Made by a program: the position numbers and the translations under genes | Assembly: GCF_008831285.2 (NCBI RefSeq) | Contig: NC_045139.1 | Span: 29,369,206-29,429,205, forward strand | DNA from: Nymphaea colorata | Taxonomy: Eukaryota; Streptophyta; Magnoliopsida; Nymphaeales; Nymphaeaceae | Reading direction: 5' to 3' | DNA length: 60,000 nucleotides | In this document: positions 12,101 to 24,900 of the stretch, in pieces | How positions within the stretch are numbered: position 1 is the first letter of the stretch | How the letters are laid out: each line of letters begins with the position of its first letter | Notes under the pieces: model-generated | Database searches by the model: none | What the model saw: only the letters and a program-made list of their open reading frames with translations | Told to the model about the DNA's origin: nothing

Positions 12101-15100
12101 AGTACAGTTTTGAACACAACAAATAAATAGCCGATTAACTTTCAATAGATTTGCCACATAGAAGAAAGGGGGAGTGATGTCATGGGCTGACAGGTTCAAC
12201 TCATGTGGCGCTTTGCAGAGATAGAGAGGCCAGCCTTTGCATACACAAAATCATGGAAGCAATTCGCAAACGGATGCGCTTATGGACAACAATCACAAAA
12301 CAGAGAGGAAGCAAGAGAGCAAAAGAGGTAGCAGGTCACTTGAAGATCTGGACTTAACTAAACAATTGAAAGAGTGGCCTGGGGAGCACTGTCTCTTTTG
12401 ATTCGAGTGACCACAAGGTCAAAAGGGGTACCTTTGTTTCTTCCCACTACAGATGAAAACAAATGTCAGGCGACTATTTGGATTTGTTACAAGGCCATGG
12501 GCCCATATGAGTCATGCCAGACTCTTAGAAGCTTTCTGCAGGGGTTAAATTTAAGGCAAGAGGTCCGAGGATGATAAACGCCCCCCGCTTAAGTCGTTGG
12601 CTTCTTGGCAAGCACAAAACCATGGGTGCATCATCTTTTGAAACTATGTTGACAGCCTTCTGTTGAAGTGGTTCTTCAGCTGTAAAAATTGCACCTGGGT
12701 GAGAGGCAAGCTTTGGGAAACTAACATTGACAGTAGAGCTAGATCCTTCAACTAGGGCTTGAGGCAACTTGTTTTTTCTTGTCTTCCATTTTTCAGAATA
12801 CAACAGAACTTCTTGATGCAAATTGCAGTTTGTACCTTCAAATTGGGAAATATAATGGAGCAAGCAAAAGTTGCATGATGCTTGGAATTGTTTCATTGTT
12901 TGACTGTTGTCGTGTCTAAGTTTTCTAGGTGGACACTCTGAGGGAGAACTTGATTACTCTTGAGAAATACTGCAGTTTTAACTTTCAATGATGGTAGTAC
13001 CGTATGCAATTTTTTTTTTTTTAGAGCACGAGATGGTGAAACTTGAGATGTAGATATGAGATAACTGTAAGTGAAATTGTAATTTTACAGGTCACCAAGT
13101 GTCGCACTGTTCTACTTTTCTCAATAGTACTGACTTTGCATTGCATTGTAATTTTCAATAGATGTCCATTTTGTCTTTGCGTGTTTCCTTTGTATATGCA
13201 CTAATTTTCTTTTCAGTTTTTCTGTATGTTCCTTCTATTCTACATGCATCTTAATGTTGGTCATGCATTTGAAGCTTATGCTTGTTTATCTATATGAATG
13301 TAGCCAAAATAGATAAAATATCATTCCGATAAGTCATGTAAGTTTTTCCTTTTCATTCATAACCTTTCACTTTCTATTATTTGTGATTGTAGCCTGTTAG
13401 CAAAGGGGTTCTTAACGAACTAGATCTGATGGAGAAAGAATGTGATCTTGAGGACATTTTGAGCTACCGATTTATTGCTGAGACACAATTGCAGGTATTA
13501 CTTTGCAAAGACATACACCTCCTTGCTTATTTGTAGTTTTTAATTTGCAGTATAAAGGGGGATAATGTAACACAGAAAACCTGATAATATTTCAGACTAC
13601 AGTTGTGAGGCTGTTTTATTTTATTGATGTTTTGTGGTGGTTTCTTTTGTACCTTTTTTGTCCATGTTGCGACTTTGACAATTTATAGATTGGTGAGCAT
13701 AATGTTTGTGTTTCTTTCTTTATTCAACTACAGGTGCTTTTATCAGAATCAAACATTTCTAAAGCAGGTATGTTTAGTCTTTATTTTTGTTTCCCGATAT
13801 AGCAGAAGTATTTACGTAAGTGAAAAATTTTCTGATTCAGACATTGATGGCACTGATTCTTCATCGGAAAGGCAGCAAATTGATGACCTCTCAACGAATA
13901 GGCCACGTGGTTGGCTTAATTGGCTGTCTTTGGGAATGTTAGGTGCTGGAGGTACAATTGATTCAGATCAATTTGCTGGTGTTGTTTCTGACGAAATTAT
14001 AGAGGTGCATATCTTTCTGGATGTTGCTGGAGGCTGGGGAGGGTACCGTGCTATTTATTTTTCTAGACTTCTATTAGCTGTCAAAATTTATCTGTCTGGG
14101 TTTTTGAGCAGGATATCTATAAAATGACAAAATTCAACCCAATCTCCACAACGGATGTACCAATATCCTTCTTAGAGAAGTTCCATTTATCCTCGATCTC
14201 TTTCAGCATCCACCAAGTTGTTGCCATGCTTGTAAACAAGTATGTTACCTCCTGAAATTTTCTTTGTTTTTTCCCCTTAAAAGTCTTCTTTGTCCAGTTT
14301 GTATATCTTCTGCATATAGTGACTTGTACATATGCTAGAAAAGAATTTCTAACAATTCCTTAATGTGGCACTTACATACAATGCCAGATTGCCGACTTTT
14401 TCTCTGAAGGTTTACCGGGTCATAGATTTCATTCCTAGTTGGCCAACTTTTTGGGTCACAATGCTGGGAGTTTGAGGGTGCCTCTTAACGTGTGTAAATA
14501 TGTGGACATGTATATGTGTGTGTGTGTGTGCGCATATAATATATATATCTTTCTTTAATTTTTTCTTTTTTGTCTCAGACTGGCTATTTATTTTAGCAAT
14601 AGGTTATTCCTAAGAGCTGGTTGTGCTAGCCGTTGGCTACATCCAGTTTGCTAGTTGTGGTCTGTCTTCTTTCTTCATTTTCTGTATATACCGCACCCAT
14701 GACTACCTTGTGTTGCGTGTATTTTAAATGTATTTATCTTATAAAAAAATGCCTGTTGTATTTAATTGTTGTTTAGTTAAAAGACTTTAAGTTTCTTGGT
14801 GGTCCTTTGCAATATTTAATAGTTAGGAGTTCTCTTTAAACATTTCTCTATTTTTCGTTGATATTATTTGTAAGTCTATACCACTGCCCTAATCTATTTA
14901 TTGCTGAGATTAGGGTTAGTTAATAAGAAGATTTTCTCTCTCTAAGACTGTCGGCTGTAACATGGTATCAGAGCTGGTGATATCCACCCTTCTCCGCCAG
15001 CGGTTGACGTGACTTGTTTACAACTCTTTATTTATTGTTCTACAATACTCTAACGGATGTCGTAAAGTCCTTATTTGTACCATATGTGTGTCTTTTGTAG

Positions 15101-16570
15101 GAGATGCAAGAAGGACATAGTTACATTGATGGCACATAGCATCAGTTTCCAATGTGACATTTGGGATGACTCTGCTAAAATCGTTTCTTCAATTAGCTCA
15201 TTACAGATGCTTGATCCATGTAGCAAGAAGGCATGGTTGTTTGATAAGAATGAAAAGGTTTTGTTTCTTGTTTTGTTGGTTTATTTCTGAAATGACTAAT
15301 GAGACATATACATCATACTTCTGCACACTGCACTTTCAATTACATAATGAGAATTATGCAGATTTTACACGATGATGGTTTTGCTGGCAATCAACAGCCT
15401 TTTATAAATGCCGATATTGAAATTTCTTCACTTCATAATGACCTTGAGTTGTCAATAAAGGTGAATTCAAATGAATATTGTGGAAGATCCTTCATTATAA
15501 TGTTTTGTTTACCTTTTGTTTTAAAATTTTGTTTGAATTTTTCATGAAAATCTTACTCGATCATTGAAGGATAACAAAAATTTTGTTGCTGTAACAGGTG
15601 GTGCTTCTGCCTGTTGAAGTTGTTTGCGATCCTGAACTTGTGGCAGGCCTTCTGTATTTCAGTCAAGTACTTGGATGTTTTGAATCTCATTATGACATGG
15701 TCGCTCCACTCAACTTTGGCTTTTTATTTTGCTTTCTTATGATTCATTTTACAACTATGTAGAAAAATTATTTGGATAGGGTCCCTGGTCAACTCATATG
15801 ACATTTCAAACTTAGACCCAGAGCCACAAATACTGGTCTATGGAATGGGTGAGGTTTTTCTTGGTATTTTTAGGCAAAATTGTTTTTTTTTTGGGAAAAA
15901 TCTTGTGGAAATCTTGGAGATTTAAAAAAATAAAATAAAAAAATCAAAATGTTAGATAAAAGTACAATAAATAAGTAACTAATAAGAAGACATAAAGAAA
16001 CATTCAGTTAAACTGATAAAAATGATAAAGAAATAAGCATTGGATTGCATCTAGGAGGTCACATCAAATACCTAAAACAAGAGAAAATAAAAGAATGATA
16101 CAAAAGTTGAAAAAATGAAAGCAGAAAATGAAATAAAAAAATAAATGAAAAATCGCGATAAAATCATTATAAATTGATTGTTAATGTTTTTTTTGCAAAA
16201 TATCGCAATTTTTCTTTTTTCTTTGTTTTTTACTTTTTTTGTTAATATCTTAGGCAAGCTTTTGATAACATGGGAGTCAGGGACAAAGCATTTGCCGAAG
16301 CCAGCTAGTGTGTGGGAGAAATAACTTTTTCGATTCAGATTCAACTTTCATAACATTTAACTTTCAGTGGGCAGTGTGCTTTGTAATTTTATATACAGGA
16401 ATGAGTGGAGTACCTAGCCATTGGGCTTAGCTTCTACATCAAGCTAGCACAGTTTGTTTAGAATCATAAAGGATGAAAATGAAAGAGAAAATGAAATTTA
16501 CAAGAATCTGAGGCTCAAAACAGATCTGAAAAGTATGCTAGTATGTGTATGGTATGTATATGTCTATATA

Positions 16571-16607
<37 letters not shown>

Positions 16608-18939
16608 GCTATATATATAATGTAATATAAATAAAATTTCACAAATCGAGCTTAAGTTTGGTAGAAGTAGCAGAAAAATGCACATGTTTGAATGCTTTAC
16701 ATTTAGCTTACTGCAGTACGAAAATAATCAGTTAAATGGATGTGCTTTACATTTGAGTGTATTTTTATTATTTCACTAATAAATAGCATCTCCTTTGTAA
16801 TATATTCACTTTTAAATATAGAATCATTCTGATTGTATTGGAAATCAGCTGTAAGTCATTTAATTTCTGTGATCAACAGGTCCTCTCGTCACTGAATTAT
16901 TTTGAAAACATTAAAACCCGACTGTCCAAGAAAGCTGAGTGAGTATTGTGCTGATATTTGAGATGCCTGCATTGAAGAGACTTTGCCACAAACAGTTTTG
17001 TTCCAGTAGTAACTATTTTTCTGATGTAGCTCTTTTAATCAGGTTCATTCTTATGAATCGCGCAAAATTGACACTGGATGTCAGTCTAAGTAATGCAGTT
17101 GTAAGAATTCCACTGAAAGGAAATGGGAGCACCTCACATGAAATGGTGAATCATCTCTACCTGTAGCATCATTATATTTCTATAATAATTGCATTCTGAA
17201 ATATCAGTAGCGGGAGTGGTGGTGGCATCATATGCATGTTTTCCTTTTTATTAGAGTAAATGATGTGATAATCCGTTTTTTCTGCTGTTAACTTCATGTG
17301 CTCTGTTGTGTTCATCTACTTCAAGGATATGGCTGGCCCTTGCTTTTGGTCAGTTAGGTTTTTCTTAAATGTCTCAAAGAATGTGGAGAAATTCTTTCAA
17401 TGAAGAGGATAAACAAGTTATGTTGTCTTTATGGATTAGTGTTTTGAGCTTTCTTTAAGAAAAAAACTGGCATATATTTCATTTGCCTAATTTTTAGAAT
17501 GCTTTTCATTTTTTTAAACAATTACCGAGATTTTCTTCAGAAAAACAACTTTGCCAAAAAATACCCAAGAAAAAACTCGCTGTTAAGAACCCAAGAATGG
17601 CTATGGCTATTCTTTTGATTTGGCATGTGATCAAGTTATTTGCAAGAAATATTGCTTGAGAAGTGCCAACTAGCATGTTGGGCAGTAGGACTTGCTTGCC
17701 TTTGATTTGTTGTTTGCTTACTATTATCATCTAAAACAACATGATTAAGGATGCAATAGGAAGATAGACTGCAAGTCCTAGCTGCAAAGTTCACCTTTCA
17801 GGAATTAGTGCTAGTTGACACAACAAGAAATGTATTGATGCTCCTCTTCTGCATTTGTCATATAGTACACGCCAATAAGCAGCTATTTAACAATCAAAGC
17901 ACTGCTCAGCAGTGAATAAAAAATAGAACTTTTATTCAGCTTTGCATCTGTTCTATCTGTGCTGCTGATTGCTTGGATCTTGATTGTGTCTGGACCTTGT
18001 TATCAATCCATGCACAAAGTTACATAAACTGTATTTTGGTGTGGCCTCAAGGGGCATAATGCAACTAGGCAGCACGACAGCTCACACTCAAGCAGTCAGT
18101 GTCATGCTCTAGTGTGTTACTCTTTTGGGCTGCAAAGGGTGACAAACGTGGCACACCACTTGAATGATGTATCATGGGTCCACCCTCTCCTTGAAGCAAG
18201 CCAAAACCTGGGAGGCATAAGGGTATGGCCTTAGAGGTTTTATGCCGAACATGGTTTTCGCTAAGTAAACAATAAAAAAGAAATATGTTTGGTGATATTT
18301 GTACCACAGAAATTCAAAAAAGGTCAGAAAGTAGATAAGATGATAATGTTGTCAAACCATGTCTTTGGTAACTCCGACACATATTACGTAAGGGGACTTC
18401 CATTTTTTGTGTTGCACATCTTGTCGTTGCACACTATGAACCTTTGTATTTTTAGACACCTATTAAGATGATGCATTAGCTATTTATTCATTGCTTGTAT
18501 GCATTTTGGAAAATTTGTCATGAGAAATCTGACTAAATTATTTTATGTTGCTCCTATTGCAGGTTTTTGTCCTGGGGGAACTTCTTCTTGGGTTTCATCC
18601 TGATAGACATGGTGAATGTGCATCAGTCTTTGAAAGTTTACCAGATTTTACAGACTCAAGCATTATAAATTTATCAGGCTATATGTCTGGAGCCATTGAG
18701 ATGTTATATGATGCGTACTGTATCAAATTGGTGAAGTGTGAGGTTAAGTGTTCTCTTATAATGTTTTCTGGACTTCAGTAACAAATTTAATTTCTAGAAT
18801 ACTTATATAATTATACAATCTGCAGGGACTTGTGGCCGCAGATTCTTCTCAATTAATTCCTGTATTTGACATTTTGGATGCTTCAATTGTACTCAAATCA
18901 AGTATTATTCAGGATGAGTGTCTGTTAAAGCAGCTAGAG
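3187..18939 (+). CDS. VPS13: VPS13 exons 1-12: post-chorein N-terminal segment
   Basis: Twelve short exons encode about 436 residues directly following the chorein end. Exon 1 starts with one base completing an upstream codon, so at least one exon lies before the window; I looked for it in 1-3186 and found none. Exon 2 (PVSKGVLNELDLMEKE) continues the family sequence directly after exon 1, so the 10.1-kb intron between them skips nothing. Exon 3 is a 34-nt micro-exon (VLLSESNISKA). Exon 4 carries the GWLNWLSLGMLGAGG signature, followed by DIYKMTKFNP in exon 5. Exons 6-12 are the least conserved part, supported by splice sites, phase and open frame. Exon 12 (ending CLLKQLE) joins exon 13 in phase 0. 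Confidence 0.88.
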
Positions 18940-21900
18940 GTAGTTGATTCTGCTGAAAGTAGTGCTCAGATTGTAGGATTGTTTATTGAAATTAAAGTTT
19001 TGTGTTCATTAACTGTTCAGTGGCTGAAAAGTTATTAAATTTGAAATAGTTTAAGCTATGGTACTGTCAAGTCTTGATTTTTTCCCGCCTATTTACTAAG
19101 ACTAATAAACATTCAATTGCTGAATGTCTTTGGTCTTTTCTAGTTTTGCATATGTACTTTATTGAGTAAAACAGTTTGGTATTAGCCATTGCTCAATGTC
19201 CAGGTCTGTGGATGTTTCTGAGAAGATTGACAATTCGCTTGCTTAAACAACATAATAGAACATATCATCAATCATGAAAAATAGTCTCAACCTGTCTTTT
19301 TTTTATCATGGAAAGCCATTCTAGAAAGAAAGTGACTCTCTCGCTTTCTCTATTTTTTCTCTCTCTAAATGCAGCACTATTCATCTTTCTGTGTATGTAT
19401 ATATATATATACATAGGGCTAGAGCCTGGGTAAGTCGAGTCTCATTAAGTGGACCTCCCCAAAAAGGAAAACAAGTAAAATGCAATAATAATTGTTTTGA
19501 AGCATGTTTCGGTAGAAAACCTATAATGATGAATTTATATCAATAAAACAATTAAAATGCACAATAACACAAGACACATTAAACATTTCATAGCATGCTA
19601 ATAAACATAACTTAAAGTTGAACAACTAACATTCACAAGTTATATAGCACCGAAAGAAGCAAAAATGTTGCAACTAAATATCAATTCTTTGCAATCTACA
19701 AGCAAAATCTGACTATTTACTAAATTCTCACTGCTAAATCTCTAATTCTAATTTCTCAAACTAAAATCCTAAAGAAAACCTATAATTAGTGATCTTTTTT
19801 TTTTTTTTTGAAAAAGAGGAAATATAAATTCTCTGTATAGCCATAGTTCATATTAACATTGCTTGCTGTAAAATTGTTCCAATTGTACTTCTAATAAACA
19901 AGAAAAGCCATTAGGAAGAAAATAATATATGTTAGGTTAAAGACTTAAAATAATATAAAATATTCATAGTATAATAGTATATAAATTGTCAACTTTGTCT
20001 GCAGACACATGCACACACATTTACTTTCAAGGTAAAATCATGTACGCCAACAAAAAATTAAAAGAACTGCCCAAAAACAGAATAAGGAAAAAAAAAAAAA
20101 CCTTCCATGAAAAAACAAAAGGAAAAAGAAAGAAAAAAACTATTTTGGTTGTCAATTGAAAAATCTAGCATATTGAGTACCTAGGTGATATTCTAGGTTC
20201 AAATGGAAGGTTGCATAAAAACCTGCTAGCCTAGGCGGTTGGCTGAAACTGAGAGCTTAGTCAAGCCTTTGACCACATAGCTCATGACATCATTTTGTGT
20301 CTCTTTTTTTCATTCTTCTTTATATGTATATTTTGTCCCAGAGCTTGCTGCTTTATGTGGTGTTTAAATCTTCTAATGAGATGTATGTGGTTCACTTAAA
20401 ACACATTGTTGTTGTGCTTCCGTTGATGGTTGCATTTGGTATGGTTACCCATGTGTATAAACTGCAAGTCATGCTTTCATAACAGTGTCACATTGAGTTT
20501 GATCAACCCTCTTTTTGAGATTATCCGAAAAACATTATTTTTTATAAACTTGTCAAGGAGGACAGGATGAAGAAGTTAATAGAGCTGACTTCCTGCTGTT
20601 GCGCCAAGGACAATAATAATAATTGCATGTATTAATAATTTGGAACCGCCTTCACTGGAACAGTAGCATTAACACTTTCGAAGGTTCTTAAGCTTCATTT
20701 CACCTTTTGAAAATTTAAAGTGCACATATTCATGAATTGGTTTCAGGATAAGTCAGATCTTGTTGTTGTCCACATTATTTCAAGTTGTACTATTCATGCA
20801 TAATGTGCTTCAAGACTTTGGGATGTCTGGAATGTTGACTTCCTGCTAAGTAAGCAGAAAATGTGCACCACTGTAAGAAAATGTCCATTGCTATTTGTTA
20901 TTAATTATATTATTTAGTGCCACAGTGAATGCATTTGTCACCACTATCTTCATTTAGGTGTACTCTCTTTTCTTTCTAGGTACTTGGACCTAATCAAATA
21001 TATTTATGCCACTTCCTCTTTTAATAATTTTTTTTTGGTCATCTTTATGACATTACGCACCATGCACGACATAGTGATTTGAGGGTGAACTCTAACCCCT
21101 GCAGGAATCATGCCAAACAATAATATAATGCAATAAACGATGGAAAATAAAATGGGAACAAAGGAAACAATTGAATTAACCAAGATTAGTGTTTCTTGAT
21201 GACATGTTAATCCCCAAAGAGGAGAGTGCGCCTTTAAATAGGGCTGCAACCTAATAAGATGGTTTTTGTATCTTGGATCTAATTACAAGATCCAAATACT
21301 AAATAAAAAGAATCCCATAAAGCAAAACACTAATATCTCTCCATCAATGTGGCAATACGAAAGCTTGCCTAAAGTCTTGTTTGGAGTGATATTTCTTTGT
21401 ATCAGGTTGAGTTAAATGATACAGCTTTAGTTGCTGGTGAAATGGCACTAGTTATTTTCATCAGGGTTGATGGAAGTGATGTTTGTCACATAGTGCTTTA
21501 AGAAATTGAGCTATCCACTTTGAGGATCTGCAATATGGGCACACATGATGCTGAACATCCCAGCAATTCTACGGGCGCCTATTCATATGCCTCCATAATG
21601 CATCTTGCATTAGTATATTTTCTGTCAACTTTGACAATTGAAATTTTCCTTTTACTTTGTCAGGTCTTATTGTCCTTCCTTTTCTGTTGCTGTTTGGGGC
21701 ATGTTCATTTTTTTGCTTCAGAGAGGAAATGTGCTAGTTTTCCATCTTCTGGATTAATGGCTATGCTAAATGATTGCAGGTTGATTTTCATGCCAACTCT
21801 ATGGGTTTCAGAATGTCAGCCTCATTGTATAGAATGCTTTTCGACTTGCAAAACTGGCTTGTGATTACTCGAGAAGTTTATGAGCAGGCAACAAAAGAAA

Positions 21901-24900
21901 GGTCTGAATTTGTTACCATATCCGCAAATAGGTCAAAGTTTGATACTGCACCAGACAGGTATATTTTCAATGGTGACATCTCTGCTGCTGTAAAATGCAT
22001 TACTGTTCATGTTGATCTGGAGGATGGTGATCCAGAGAAAAGTATAAAGCTGGCTGTTACATTAGGGCAGCTGGACCTCTCGTATGTTCCAGTTCACGTC
22101 TTCATAATATATTCTGATTTTGTTGCTAATTTTGTAAATGAACTCTCTTTGATTTTCTTGTAAACTCATTGAATTTGCAGTTATGTCTGTGAAATGCTTA
22201 TTCAGAAGTTTGCGTTCTCTACCAAGGAGATGGATGTCAAAGCTTTTAATTCAGGAGGCCAATCTCTTGGTTCTTTAATTTTCTTAAACAGAGAAAGTTT
22301 CAGACCTCATTCTGATATAAAAGGTGTGGATTATGATCCTAATGTGCAAAGCGAAAAGCTGAAAAACGTTTTCGTAGATGGAAGTTTCACTTTCCAGTGG
22401 CGGAGACAAAGGAGTGCTGATTCTATTTTCGATGAAGTTATGATATTCATAACCAATGCTGATATTCATTGTTATCCTAGAATATGTGGATTATTGCTGA
22501 ATCTTTTTGAAGGATTTGATGAGCAAGATGGACAGTTAACAGCTTATTCTACTGGGACTCTACATTCTTCAAAAATGGGTTTGCCAAAATCAAACTTAAG
22601 ATGTGGAGTTGGACCTCAGAGGTTTGGGTTTTCTAATTTCTCTATGAATGGCGTCCATGGAACTGAATCTATTCCTCTGGATCAGTTTCCATTTCTCTCT
22701 GTCTGCAGTTTGGGCCTGGTTGACACCGTAGAGAGCTCGCTTCCTTTTCGGGTTGATGATTGGAGGAAGACCTTTAGTTTAAAGGACTGCAAGTCTAGTT
22801 CTGTTAGTCATGATAAGTTTGTTTATGCAAAGAATTTCTTAGTGACTTCATTAAGAAAGAAATCAAGTCACAAATTTGGAGCTACGAGTGCTGTTGGTAG
22901 CCCACAGGATACTGATCAACTTGTTTTGGACGTTGACCTAAGTGGTATTAAGGTGCACTTCCATGATTCTTCTTGCATCTTAGCAACTGTAACAATGCCT
23001 GCACTAAGAAGCCTGAGTTCATTTCATGGGGCTGATAATTGGGATATATTGTTGTCAACAGAGGGATTGAGTATCTCCTCTTCGTGGTGTAGTCCAAATT
23101 TCCATGGAAACCTTTTTGGTCCTGCGCTACCAACACATCCTCCTGTAGTAAATGTTCGTGTGCAGAAAAATCAGACCTTTGTGTTTTCTAAAATTGAGCT
23201 GGGCTTTAGCATTCAGCATACTTGCTGCATTTTGCCTGCAGAACTCCTTGCTGCGTTCATTGGTTATTTTTCTCTTCCTGAGTGGACATTGACAAGCAAG
23301 GAACAATTTTTTAGCCCTAGAAAGAATACTGGAAGTAAACACTGCGAGTTCTCTTTCAAGTTCGAAGTACTTGACTCTGCATTGGTATTGCCTTCAGAAA
23401 ATGATATTCATTACCCTTTGAAAATGGGTATTCAACAGCTACATTGCTGCGTTGTACCTGAGTTGGTCTCTGCTGATGCACTAAATGGCCGTCCAAGTTC
23501 ATCTGTGATGTCAACATCTGGTATTAGGGACATGACCCAGGTTGTCAACTTATTTGGCCAAGGATTGTCTTTGTCACTTATATTACTAAAAGATGACTTG
23601 CAGATGGAGAAAGGATATGCTAGTCTGGATTATGTTGTTCTCGTTGAAACTTGCAACATAGATTTGCAGATTAAAATTCCATCTGGAGCAAGTTCTGGAC
23701 ATTCTCTTGTTCCTGCTGTTACAGCATGCATTGATAGCGTAGAAGTTGTTGCAGCAGGTTGGCGTTTGTGTTTCAATATTGGATATGCAGTACTTCTATG
23801 ACTTAAGATTGCTTACAAAAGATTTTTTTTTATCATACACAATGAGAAGGATTTTTAGGTGTACTTTTGCTGTTTCTGATGTTGCTGTTTTGTTTATGCT
23901 GCAGGTCGTTATTTTTTAGGTGGACTAGAAGCAGTAAGTAATGCCATTGATGAATTGTCATCTGTTAGCATGCAGTCTCAGTGTTTCACATCTGACATCC
24001 TGCAATTTAGGCTGCTAAAGAGGAATTTAGTCAAATCCCTTTCTTTCATACCAGAAGTTCCAATGGATCTTTGTATGGATACTAAAGTTTCTATTAAGGC
24101 TTTGTCTGTGAAGTTGTTGGATTTTGAAGGCCTACTCTCATCACAGAAAGCGATTGCGAAAGCAAACATGGGAATTAATTTTTCAGCATCTTTCCAACAT
24201 GAAACTCTAATATGCTTGGATATTGAGATCTCTGATTTTATTTTACATTCTACAAGTGATTCTGTTGTCTTGGCAGCATTCAAAAGGGATTTTTCACCTT
24301 CCAGCCTTGATATTAGAATTTCATTATCTGAAGAACATAAACATGAAATATCTTTGGAAATCTCTTCTTTGCATGTCTGGCTTTATTTAGTGGAATGGAT
24401 GGAAATTTTTGACTTGCTTTATTCCTATGCTCAAGATACAGCCAGAACTACGTCTATGACCAGCTTTCATAGCTCTGATCCATCAGAACAATCTGCATCT
24501 CTGGGATTAAATTCTTCTGATCTGAGCCTGGTTACAAGCTTCGCAAGGTCAACTGAGGACATTTCAGAACCTTCACACTATCTTAGTCTCCAGTCAAAAT
24601 GCATTTGTATTTATTTCCATTTTCCAATCAAACTGAATGTGGAAGCTGATCCTCTGGATGAAGATCCTAATATCCAGAAAGGGTCATTTTCGGAGAAATG
24701 CTTTGTATCTGAAAATAATGGAACCCTCTTCGCATCTTTAAATTCAAATCTCTGTAAATATATTGTACTTAGTTTAGAGAGTAGGGATACAAAATTAGAT
24801 ATAACTGGGAAAGTTGTGAGATTGGATTCATGTATTGAAAAGGTTGAGGGAAGGCTAGAGAAAGTTGATGGCAGTTCTGTTCATTCCATTCCATTCTTTC

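Noticed and set aside
12525-12896. 123-codon minus-strand open frame in VPS13 intron 1
   Set aside because: No domain, no splice or promoter context, and it lies in intron DNA; not supported as a gene.
16072-16344. 90-codon minus-strand open frame
   Set aside because: Lys/Phe low-complexity translation of A/T-rich intron; not coding.
21392-21500. Extra exon in VPS13 intron 12 (starting VELNDTALVAG)
   Set aside because: An acceptor-like CAG precedes it, but it reaches a stop without a good donor, and exons 12 and 13 already join in phase and family order.
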